Source: Adiantum capillus-veneris (taxonomy: Eukaryota; Streptophyta; Polypodiopsida; Polypodiales; Pteridaceae). From it: a stretch of 64,000 nt of DNA. Positions within the stretch are counted from its first letter, which is position 1. Every line of letters starts with the position of its first letter. Where the stretch lies: positions 130,288,391-130,352,390 of the forward strand of contig CM043947.1 of assembly GCA_014529385.2 (NCBI GenBank). Reading direction: 5' to 3'. This document shows positions 10,017 to 19,361 of the stretch, in pieces. A program made the translations under genes and the position numbers. The notes below the pieces were generated by a model. The model made no database searches and was not told where the DNA came from. It was given only the letters and a program-made list of their open reading frames with translations.

Positions 10017-11024
10017 GTATTGAATATGTAAAAACTCCTGGCAGATTTTCTGTTTAGTGGCACAATTAAGCTCAAATTCGCATAATATAAGGTCAAAGCA
10101 TAAAGTAATATCCTTGGTGATATCAGTGAAAATAAAATTGGAGGCATTAGATATCTATCTGAACTTATGCTTATGAAATTTATAAGTGGGAAATAAGACC
10201 GATAACTTAGTGTTTAGAACAGAGTAGCCTAGATTCCCTAAGTGTTTAGCAATTTTATTGGTGACAGTTTGTAGTGGAGATTTAATATTACAGAATTCCT
10301 TACCAGATACTCGATTACGAGCAGCCATCCAAGTAAGGTATTTGCAAATAATAGTGGGACAGTTAGAGCTTTTGTCTAGCTCGACAACAAACCATTTATT
10401 AGAGATTTTCTGAAAATCAAAAGTTAGCTGAGCTGTAAGCCAGGAGTCATCAAAAGATAGCCATTTTTTAGGTGGTTGTGATACTTTTTGAAGGAAGCAT
10501 TCCTTCACAACTTTCTTTAAGTCTGGTAGGACTATCATCTCCAGTTGGAGAGTACTGACAAGGTCAATGAGGCAGCTTAGTATAGATGATAGAGCAAGGT
10601 AGGGGTTTTTGGAAAAGTTAGGTATATGATTGAGCCCTTTGGCTAACATTCTGCATACTTTGGTGTTTTCAATAATGCTAAGGTCACAGGTGCACACATG
10701 GTTACCATAAGCCTCAAAATTCTTGCAAAAGGTGGTAAATTGAAAGCATGTACAATGGGGAGCAAATTCTTGTCGAAGAAAGTCGTTACTGTAAATTAAC
10801 TTCTTAATGGGATGTTGATATTTCCATCCTATGAGAATATTGTCAAGTAATTTGTGATTGCCAAAAAATAGATCAAAGCACTCACAAAAAATATTTTTTG
10901 GTTGAATCCAATCGAGGAGTACATTGTGAAAGAGACAGTGTATGTAGATGAATTCCTTGTCCAGCTCCTCTTTCTTGAGAGTTCTTCTTTCGCAAGGGCT
11001 TGTAGTAACCTGTAGTATTACCAA
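10017..11024 (-). pseudogene. Penelope-like RT ORF2, N-terminal part (copy A)
   Basis: An uninterrupted frame of 289 codons runs from ATG at 11024 to TAG at 10155-10157; the protein then continues in the same frame into the RT core and is cut by copia-1 at 10017. Visible segments are a Cys/His-rich N-terminal part, WFVVELDKSSNCPTIICKY, and LFPTYKFHKHKFR. The last resembles the P-K-x-H-K....R region preceding RT motif A in Penelope-like elements. The TAG at 10155 (KFR-stop-ISNASN) is shared with copy B and probably replaced Trp TGG. The ATG sits 10 nt below the end of ORF1. No endonuclease domain is recognised. Family assignment is by motif reading only. Confidence 0.6.
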
Positions 11025-11033
11025 GGTTTAGAA

Positions 11034-12290
11034 CTAAGGGATATTTCTGATAGAGGGAGACCTGCCTCTTCCTCTTGTATAGCTACGAACTCTTCCCCGG
11101 TTAGAGGATGAACTAGGTATTAGAAAGGAAGTGAGGGAGTTGGGGGTAATCAAAGAGTTCGATCTTTTGAGAGAAGGGGAGTCATCCTCATCAATACAAG
11201 GTTTAAGTAAGCTAGTGATGATCTTAACACCTTTAAAGTTAGCATAAGTAGGTAAGTAAATTCCGGGTTCATCAGATTTTAGCTCCTTCAAGATGTCCAG
11301 CATTAACCCACGAAAGATGTTAAAGGCAATCTATGCAATAACAATTTGTTTAGCTTGGCCGCCTAACCAAGAGCAAATGAGGGAGAGGTGAAAATCCACA
11401 GGTTTTTCTGGGAACAGTAAATCCATATGGTTGAGAATAAACCAAATGGGTGATTGAACCACATGATGTTGGATTCACAAGAGGCTTTAGGATCAAGAAA
11501 TCTACAAGCACATTTTCCATAAGGTTGAAAGACATTCCAGATGGATTCAGTGTAAAAATCAGGATTACTCTTGGCAAATTCCATGTTTTCTTTGGTACGG
11601 ATGTAGAGGCCAGTATTGGAAGGGAACTTGGAGTGTTCAATGAGATTGAGATTGAAGGGTGCTTTGATAAGCTCCCCTTTGTCCAGAAATTGTCCTCCTT
11701 TTAGAATCTTGAGTCTGCAGTCTTCCATAGTAGAGGCAGGGAGGTTGTCAAGGTAGACCCAAGTTTCACTCGAAATGGGTGCTAAGAAAGCTTTGTTGGG
11801 CAGGATCCAAAGTTGATGGTCAATCCCAAGGGATTCAATTTCAATTTGTCTAATAGGTAAGACAGGGAAAACTTTGGATATTTTAGGCACCATGTCTAGG
11901 AGGTTAGAGTCATTGAGGGAGTAAAGATTACTCTGATATTACTTAACTCCTTCAAGAGCACCACTATCCCGACAAAATATTCCACCAGTTTGTGGAATAG
12001 TTGGAGTAGCCGGTGTATAGACAAAAGCGGGATTGAGACCACATAACTTCCTTAGAAAGTTAGACGGATCAACACCAGAGGAGGAGAAAAGGGCAAGCTC
12101 TTACTGTTATTGCGAGGAGAGTAGGGGAAGTTGGGCTATGTAATGGGCGATTAAATTCACTCCTTCCATGGAGTCTTTATCCAATGTATCTAAAATTCTG
12201 ACCCGATCATTAAAAGACAGCATATGTAAGACAGATAATTTCTTGTCAGAGGTAAGAGCCGATCATAAATTAATTGAGAAGCATCCACGC
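11034..12290 (-). pseudogene. Penelope-like element ORF1 (copy A), frameshifted
   Basis: Minus-strand pieces in changing frames match the better-preserved ORF1 of copy B. A central part (MVPKISKVFPVLP...VYLDNLPASTMED) and a C-terminal part rich in Ser/Pro with an Arg/Gly tail (RVRSYTRGRGRSPS) are visible. The tail suggests RNA or DNA binding. No known domain is recognised. ORF1 ends 10 nt before the RT ORF, so the two would be translated from one RNA. Frame changes near 11360-11640 and 11890-11950 show decay. Confidence 0.5.
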
Positions 12291-14330
12291 TGCTAATACA
12301 TCTGAGTACAAGAGATGTGGCCACCACTGAGAGAGGCTCCGAGGATAATTCCAATCCCTGTGAGAGAGCAAGAGTCTACAATTTTTCAAAAAAGTGAGGT
12401 GAGGTTCACTTATACTTACTATAGTAACTAATACAATCTTTGGCCTTCCTAGAGAGGAAGGGTCTAGTTCTAACTGCCAAAGCATTCCTTGGTTTATTGT
12501 CCTTAAGGTATAGCTTAATCTGTTCGAGAATCTTTGCATGATTCTCAGGGTGTGATTAGTGCTCATGCGAGCTGTCTTTCTATAGGGTAAACAGTCTTGA
12601 AAAAGGAACAGTATAAACATAAATGAAAGTGAAAACAGTAACTGTAATTTTTTGGGCCTGCAAACCTTAAACCGGCAAAGTCAAGGACTATAATAGCCAT
12701 GCGCAGGGGACTAGAAATAGAGTCTACATAGGACCACCTAACACCAGTCAACTGATCTGGGGATTACAGACTGTGGGTCCAACCTAGAACTCAATTTTGA
12801 AGAAAATTTTCAAAGCCACCATCCCGATTTCTCTAGAAAGAAAAACCTTATGTATAGAATGTGTGTTTAGCTGTTAAATGTTAGATAATAAGACATCATT
12901 GAACTTTTACATTCAAAACACAACTGGCAATGGAACAAAGAATAGATAAGTATAAAAAAAATTCAATATTAGAATCATTTAAGTACAATGTTTGTAGGAA
13001 AGAGATCCTCTTTCAGTATGTAGATAGTAGAAGAACTTCCCAAATTATAAGTGAGTGTTTCATCTAGTGTAGGACAACTTGCCAAAGTCAAATAAAACCT
13101 TTCAAGATAAGATAGAGTCCTTACCTGCATCCATCCAAACAAGACAACAATTCAGTTAGCCTTGGAAATGTTTTACAGGTATCAATGGACCATACCAGTT
13201 GTTATCCATGTCCATCTTACAAACTTTTTTTAAAAACTTTACAAGCTAAGCCCAAAGTTAGGAAATATATATTTTCTCTAATTTCCTAAAAGAATCCCAA
13301 TGTTTTTAGTCAAAGAGTATCATTTTGATTAGAAGTTCATCACCCCTTCTAATCCAAGTGGAAGAATCTCCCTATCATATATTTTCATGAGTTTTATCAG
13401 TTATTGAAAGCTCCACCAAATGAAGTTTATAAAGAAGTTTTATTTACAGTTTGTGTATAAAATATCAAGCTAGTTTAGACTTGCTATTTAGGTTAGAAAC
13501 TCATCATAGTGAATGGACTTCAAATCATCCTTTACCTTGTACATCATTTAGCATATACTTCTCTTAAGCAATCCAAGTAACAAGGAGTGTTGCTTTGAAC
13601 CATGAACAAAAGATATACCATGTTTAAAGCACCATAATAGTATATCGGCCAAAGTTTAGGGAACGTTACAAAAGACGTAACCGAATGCATTTCTTGTAGC
13701 ATTCCTTACCAAAGTGATGTCAAAGTAGTATATCCCCTTTCTTGTTCAAAAACAACCAGTCTCAAAATGCCGACAGCAATTTACCCATAATATCAAGGTT
13801 TTTTCTTTTTAAGAAATCACCAACTATTAGTGGGCAGGCTAAAACGTTAAGTATAGCAAGGTTTCGCTCAGAAACAGCTATATCGTACAGCGTGGAATAA
13901 TGCATAAACACACAATCGGTGTACAGAGGGTGGACTACCAAAACCCCTTTTTTTACCATGCAACTCCAACTTCGGTTCGACCACTCAAAAAAGGCAACAG
14001 CCCATGTAATCAAGGCAACACCAGTTAGCCGGCCAGCCTGCAAATAGATTAGTTTGGTATACCAAAACAACCTGTCTGTACCAATTATTAGAAAAAGGCC
14101 CTAGCCAAACAAGCGGTGCAGCCATTGATAAAGTAGAGAACCAAAAGTTTTTAAGAGCAATCAGTAGCCAGTAAGTTGTTTCAAAAAGAGGACCACTAAT
14201 AAGAACAGAAATCTCATTTATGCAACTAAAAAAAACATTTAACGGTAATAGTGCCCGTGACATTACCATAGCTACCATGTCATGGCATGATGAGCCATAT
14301 GTGCTTTTCATCAAAGAGTAACATACCCAG
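12291..14330 (-). mobile_element. upstream part of the RT-encoding unit (copy A)
   Basis: This is collinear with 26970-28970 of copy B. A short N-terminal coding trace (YRKTARMSTNH, about 12540-12570) is conserved in position. The rest looks like 5' untranslated or spacer DNA. A 109-codon frame (13985-14314) is kept in both copies but resembles nothing known and is rich in hydrophobic residues and Cys, so I do not call it a gene. The stretch ends at the nested LTR element. Confidence 0.6.
14327..14330. repeat. target site duplication CCAG (left)
   Basis: CCAG abuts the LTR at 14331 and recurs at 20922-20925. Copy B has one uninterrupted version of this site near 28965. Four bases are clear. 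A 5-bp duplication with one mismatch is an alternative. Confidence 0.7.
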
Positions 14331-14950
14331 TGACAGGAGCAAAGCGAACCCCGAACCCCCGACGGCCTCTAAAACACCGGGGACCGAATGGCGCGCCTCG
14401 AGCCTGTCATGGTAAAGCAAACAGGGGGCACCACCTAGCTTCAGCGGCTAGGACGCAAACAACACACCACCATAACAAAGTTTTCATCCAAGAGAGATGG
14501 ATGCTTGGGAGTAATGATGAAAAGGAAAGGGAATGAGATCAAGTGAGAGAGAGAGAGAGAGAGAGTGAGGGAGGGGGTATAGCGGCTTAGTACTTAGGCA
14601 TCACAAAAGGATGGTGAATCCGCACACCCTTCACACATACACAAGCTCACTCCAAAACACAAGACTAGGTGGCGATTCCGCACACCTCACATGGGCAAAA
14701 CATTGCAAGAAAACATACTCACAAAACCTCAAGCTTTATTTAGAGAATTAGGCGATGAAATGGAGAGCATAGGGTAGGGGAATGAGAAGGGAGAGAGTGG
14801 TAGAGCACATGGCGGATAGGTGGGAGTTGATGGCGAAGACTCGCACGAGGGTTATGGCCATCATCCTTCATTTAGTTGCCCTTCATCTTCCATAGCCAAG
14901 GCAGTAGAGGTCATGCTCAAGACAAGCATGGTGATTGCGGTGATGGTGAT

Positions 14951-15044
<94 letters not shown>
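14951..15044. repeat. (GT)n microsatellite in LTR
   Basis: About 47 GT units. The same place in the partner LTR (19983-20006) holds only about 12, so the tract changed length after insertion. Confidence 0.95.
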
Positions 15045-15047
<3 letters not shown>

Positions 15048-15109
15048 ACTAGGCACACAGAGTGCATAGTGTGTTCTTTGGTGATGTTGTGTGTGTATTT
15101 AGTGTGATG

Positions 15110-15325
15110 GTGACCCCTCTTTATATAGGGGAGGAGGGGGGAGGAATTCTAGAATTTAGAAATGAAGAAATCATTATCTACATAGGCCATGTGACTGTGT
15201 GCCCCACTTGTTTGGCTGTGACCCCTCTTTATATAGGGGAGGAGGGGGGAGGAATTCTAGAATTTAGAAATGAAGAAATCATTATCTACATAGGCCATGT
15301 GACTGTGGGCCCCACTTGTTTGGCT
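15110..15325. repeat. 108-bp tandem duplication inside one LTR
   Basis: Two adjacent copies begin GTGACCCCTCTTTATATAGG at 15110 and 15218. They include the minus-strand TATA-like box, so this LTR carries two core-promoter copies. The partner LTR has one. Confidence 0.9.
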
Positions 15326-16007
15326 GTGTGTATATGTGCCAGAACAGCAGTCTCATGAGAGAGAGACTAAGAGAGAGAGATGGGTGGATGAAAAAAAGTG
15401 AGAGGTGACATGGAGAATAAAGTAATTACAAGAGGGGAGAGAGGGGAGTGTGTTCACAGGTGAATCTGTGTGCAGATGTGTGTGAACACAAGAAAAATCA
15501 GGTAACCACCGGGTGGGAATGGGTCTGTGGGCACCTTTTTCAGTGAAACTGAGTGTGTGTGAGTGTGGGGGAGGTTATTTAGCTACAAGACAAGAGACAT
15601 GGCGCCCTTTAGAGAGAGAGGGGGGTATTTGGGTCATGGGATATGATAGGAGAAAGAAAGAGGGGGTGGGGTATACTATTTTGGAAGATAGGGTAAGTTG
15701 CATGTGAGTTAGGGTGCATTATTGGTAAGTTAGAATGCATTATTGGTGAGAGGTGGGGTAGCTTGAGGGGAGAGAGAAAGGAGAAAGGACAAGGGGAAGA
15801 GAGAGGGGGTTGACCTTTTGAGTGGAGGAGAGGAAAAGGGACACACGGCGGGGCAACAGTGAAGAAAAAGGAGGCAAGGTGGGAATGGGCTGCCCCGCGG
15901 GCATGAGGTGGCCTATTTTACCTTTCTCATATATTTACATAATCATACTTTATTTTTTTCTTACTTTTTCCAATGTCTTTTATCACTCCCTCCCTAAGAG
16001 GGGGTTT

Positions 16008-17687
16008 TCATGGGGTGGGGACGAGAGAAGAGGGGTATGGGAGCTTGGCTTGTGAAAAGCCCCCATCATTAGCCCTCCCCTTTTGGCTAGAGACATTCAT
16101 GTCTCTAGCTCTGTTTCTTCTTCCGCTTAGCTGTAGGATCCGATATCGAGTTGCCTTCTGAACTAGCCATTCCATTTGGCCATTGGCGAGATTTCTGGGA
16201 TATTCATGAATCTGTAACAGGTCCGAGTGATAACTTGTTCCTTGGAATAGTGTCGGTTGATTAAAGGGGAAGCCCATGGCTTCCAGAACTTTGTGCCAGT
16301 GTCCTCCTGGATCCCAAGTGAAAAATAGGATCATTGTCTGCAGTGTCTGAATAAAATTTGCATGCCAAATTGGACCAAATTTGTAACCACCAGTAGCGAG
16401 AGGGGAAATGAGCATCTTGGCTCCTGCAAAGACAGAACTGAAAATTATGATTCCCAAGAGTGTACCAAGAATCCACCATATATGGCCGCCTTGTTGGTGT
16501 GGTGAGCTCAAGTTGTCTTCAGAGTCCTGCTTACTGCCATTAGAAAAAACTGCAAGCATATCATGCTTCTTTTGGGTGTGCTCAAACATGTCAGCTTCCT
16601 TTACTGATGCTAATAGCAGGCCACCTACCTTGCGGCTTAAATACAAGCATAATCCACTTACCTTTCTCCAAAGAGAGGATGCACTATTTGTAAAAAATTG
16701 TACCAAATTGCGAAGGAGGTCTTCATTCTTGCATTCTATTAGGCTTTTTTCTATCCATGGCTCCTTTGCTCCTATCTCCATGCTGATCTTATCTCTATAT
16801 GTTAGAGCAGCTAGCCATAGCCATAGGTCTGATGCATCCCATGCAAACACAATGTTGTGTTGTGGAGGAGTTTGGAACATCCTTAAAAGGTTGGCAGCAT
16901 ATTGATCATCAAACTTACTTTGAACACCCTCACATAAACTGGAGGCATTACCCATCTCCAAGTTTATAACACCCTTCAATAGACTAGAGGCATTACCCAT
17001 CTCTAAGTCTATAACACTACACAATAAAGTCTTGCTCGGCTGCCAAGCCTCTGGAGCAATATCCAACTCCAAACCTTCAGTCATACTTACCTCTTCGTTA
17101 TGGTCCTCATGTGAAACTGCCTTGATGCAAGATTCCTTTAGCTTGCTACACTGTCCTGGGTCCATGCTGGTGCACAGGCTTCCGTTTTCAAAGCCCTCCC
17201 CTTTGATTGATATGTTGTCCATCTTCTGCAAAGCCTTGCTAACAGGCTGGTTTTCCTCTTCTCTTGTATCTTTCATGACCTTTGCATTCCTCTTACTCTG
17301 ACGAGGCCTAATCAACACTTTACACCTTCTTATCCTTACTGCCCAATGCTGTCGATTGATCGCTTTGGTGTCTATTTCATCCAAGGTTAAAGATGTACTC
17401 ACATTTGTAACACAATTTTCTTGACTTACCTCCCCCACCTGGGTAGCATCTTTTGATTCTTTAACCTCTTGTTCCACTACTTCAGTTCTTTGAATAGTCT
17501 TCTTACTTAATCCTTCTTCTGCTACACTCATCTTGACCTCTTCTGCAAGACCAATGATACTTGGTGTGCGAGTACCAATATGTGGTGGGCGTAGGATAAT
17601 TGTAAGTGGTGATTGTGGCGGACGTAGAATTTGTGTTGGTGGGGCTAGTGCTCGGGGTGGGGGTGTTCTTTCTCTAGGGGGTGACAC
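16008..17687 (-). CDS. 559-aa membrane-anchored ORF in env position
   Basis: This frame is intact for 559 codons. N-terminus: a proline-rich stretch (residues 1-35, PPPRALAPPT). Residues 50-200 are charged and Ser/Thr-rich. Residues ~223-251 hold a direct repeat, VI(D/N)LEMGNASSL twice. Residues ~402-424 (IWWILGTLLGIIIFSSVFAG) form one clear transmembrane helix. About 135 residues follow, with aromatic and basic content (RATRYRI-like end). Several N-x-S/T sites occur before the helix. The first 14 codons overlap the end of gag in another frame, so it may be translated by frameshift or as a separate product. It ends inside the 3' LTR. An env-like gene or a captured host gene fragment are both possible. 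No family is recognised. Confidence 0.65.
   Translation of the reverse strand: MSPPRERTPPPRALAPPTQILRPPQSPLTIILRPPHIGTRTPSIIGLAEEVKMSVAEEGLSKKTIQRTEVVEQEVKESKDATQVGEVSQENCVTNVSTSLTLDEIDTKAINRQHWAVRIRRCKVLIRPRQSKRNAKVMKDTREEENQPVSKALQKMDNISIKGEGFENGSLCTSMDPGQCSKLKESCIKAVSHEDHNEEVSMTEGLELDIAPEAWQPSKTLLCSVIDLEMGNASSLLKGVINLEMGNASSLCEGVQSKFDDQYAANLLRMFQTPPQHNIVFAWDASDLWLWLAALTYRDKISMEIGAKEPWIEKSLIECKNEDLLRNLVQFFTNSASSLWRKVSGLCLYLSRKVGGLLLASVKEADMFEHTQKKHDMLAVFSNGSKQDSEDNLSSPHQQGGHIWWILGTLLGIIIFSSVFAGAKMLISPLATGGYKFGPIWHANFIQTLQTMILFFTWDPGGHWHKVLEAMGFPFNQPTLFQGTSYHSDLLQIHEYPRNLANGQMEWLVQKATRYRILQLSGRRNRARDMNVSSQKGRANDGGFSQAKLPYPSSLVPTP
16069..16086 (-). promoter_or_regulatory. polypurine tract of the pol-less element
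   Basis: The minus strand reads CCAAAAGGGGAGGGCTAA directly before the 3' LTR (TGATGGGGGC). It fits the plus-strand primer and fixes the element's orientation. Confidence 0.8.
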
Positions 17688-18503
17688 CCTTCTCTATTAT
17701 AGTTTTGTTGTGGTTTGGGACAGTAGTACATACCGTGACCATCTTCTCTGTAGTTGTAGCAGTGATACTCCCTATTTTGTCGTCGTGCTCTTCCAGGGTC
17801 TTGATCTCTTTCTTGACTCCTCCCTTGCTGTATTAAGTGGACAGACAAATTCTGCAGTTGGTCAGTAATATGGGCCAACATATCTTGTTGGTCATCTCTT
17901 ACCCCAAGAGCCGGTGGTGGTGGTATGGTGGTTGTCGTAGTTGCTGGTCGACGCGATGTTCCTGCTTCTGTTGACTCGGTTTCTTTGGCTTTCATTCGCA
18001 GCTTCTTGTCCTTAATGCGAGAAATCTCAATGGCTAACTCGTACGTAGCCGGGAATCTACCTTTCACCTTCTCCTTGAGAAGCGGCCATAAGCCATGCGT
18101 GAACCGATCTTTTTTTAGGAAATCGGGTGCAGCTTCCCCCCTTGCACGTGACTCAACCCACCGTTCCCACAAATCCACAAATTTGGACTCATAGGTGGCA
18201 TATTCTAAAAGACCCTCCTGCTTCAAGTCTCTCAACTTGTCCCACAACTTTTCTGAAGTAGTACCTCCCCCAAAGAGGCTCTTAAAAAATTTTTAAGGGT
18301 TCCCAGTCATCCTTGGTTGCTTGTGGAAGTGCATTGTACCATGATCTAGCTTCTAGCTTCATGAGATGCTTAAAGATTCTAACCCGGGATTCATCCGTAT
18401 CTTTGTTGCTCACTACACATGCTACTTCAAAGTCATCTAGGAAGTCTGTTACCAAATCCTCCCCCTTCTTTCCTTTAAATGTTGGAAATGCTACACTTGC
18501 CAT
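17645..18503 (-). pseudogene. gag: gag of the pol-less element, one frameshift
   Basis: It starts MASVAFPTFKGKKG at 18503 (an upstream in-frame ATG at 18533 is also possible). The Retrotrans_gag fold signature is visible: FLDDFEVACVVSNK, RIFKHLMKLEARSWYNALP, and after the frameshift WDKLRDLKQEGLLEYATYESKFVDLWERW, then FTHGLWPLLKEKV. A zinc knuckle (CYNYREDGHGMYYC) has Tyr where the second Cys is expected. The frame shifts by one base in a run of 5 A and 6 T at about 18285-18296. A one-base insertion there is the simplest reading. The C-terminal 14 codons overlap the 559-aa ORF. Gag would assemble particles using helper enzymes. Confidence 0.85.
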
Positions 18504-18586
18504 GATTACTGAGAGAGAGCTAGAAAGACACACTCCTTAACTTGCAAAAGTTTTTTTCTTCTTTACAAGGAGGCGTGTATACCCTC

Positions 18587-19294
18587 TTATACTAGGACAT
18601 AGATTAAAACTTCAAACGGTACATTGCCTTGTACCAAAGGTAGGACAAATGGTTGATCTGATGCCAGAACCTCAAAAAATCGCTCCCCACCCAGCATGGT
18701 GTCAATGACGTGCTGGTAGTGAGCCTTCAAATCCAGTATTACCTTGATTGAGCGTACACGTGTTGGTATGTGTGATCTGGCTTGAGGTAGGTTGCACTGA
18801 TTCATGTGAAGCTTAGAGGTGCTTAGTCACTGTCCAAGCTTGTGGGAGAGGGTGGTGTTCTTTCCTTAAACAAACTCAGTAGATCCCTAGTTTCTCTAGT
18901 GAGAGTGTGAGCCAATGATTCCGTTATCTGTGCTGCAGCATCAGGTGCGACTTGAAAACTGACTGTGATAATTACCTCGGTGACTTGAGTTACCCGATTC
19001 TCAAAGTAGAATAGTGTTGATTCTCTATTGTGTAGAGCTCCTTCCATTTTGTTGTTGTGGGTTGGTTGTAGGTTGCGGACATGGTTTCGACCTTCTCCTT
19101 CTTCTTCTTGGCACTTGGCCTATGTATATCCACTGGGTTTGGCGTGTTGGTTGACTCTCCCACTGCAAATCAATTACCGTTACGCATGGCACTCGAGCTT
19201 CGATGGAGATGCGGAGTTTGTCTAGTTGTGCTTGGACCTCTTCTTCTTCTGTCCTCCAATTAGCAAATCCTGCTAGCCATTCATCCATTCGCAA
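18587..19294 (-). pseudogene. 5' coding remnants before gag
   Basis: Three short minus-strand frames follow the primer site: 19025-19294 (starts MRMDEWLAGFANW, charged, with an Arg run), 18823-19047 (starts MEGALHNREST) and 18587-18805 (starts MNQCNLPQ). They overlap or abut in different frames. They may be pieces of one N-terminal gag extension broken by indels. The first has helical, Glu-rich character compatible with a coiled coil. No known domain is seen. Confidence 0.4.
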
Positions 19295-19341
19295 TAGTTT
19301 AGGGGTTTCAGTCTTGTAAACTGAAGGGTTTCATGAAAAGA

Positions 19342-19359
19342 TCCTCAGTGGGGGCACCA
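19342..19359 (-). promoter_or_regulatory. primer binding site of the pol-less element
   Basis: On the minus strand TGGTGCCCCCACTGAGGA begins 2 nt after the 5' LTR. It starts with TGG, as required to pair with a tRNA CCA end. I do not identify the tRNA; it is not the initiator-Met sequence used by the copias. Confidence 0.7.
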
Positions 19360-19361
19360 AA

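Larger units (their letters stand above)
14331..16068 (-). repeat. 3' LTR of the pol-less element (minus strand), 1738 bp
   Basis: It matches 19362-20921 almost throughout. The extra length comes from a longer GT tract (14951-15044) and a tandem duplication of 108 bp starting at 15110 and 15218 that is single in the other LTR. The LTR is unusually purine-rich on the plus strand. Confidence 0.9.

Noticed and set aside
13985-14314. Frames of 109 and 133 codons conserved in both unit copies (13985-14314 with 28619-28948; 21156-21557 with 29158-29559)
   Set aside because: The copies are so similar at DNA level that open frames are expected to be shared. No domain is visible and composition is unlike the neighbouring ORFs.
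14820-15107. Long open frames of alternating Cys/Val, His/Thr or Ser/Leu here and at 22000, 23465, 30000, 46600 and 62790
   Set aside because: They are translations of dinucleotide microsatellites, not genes.
16408-17301. Plus-strand frames opposite the 559-aa ORF
   Set aside because: Shadows of the minus-strand gene without domains.
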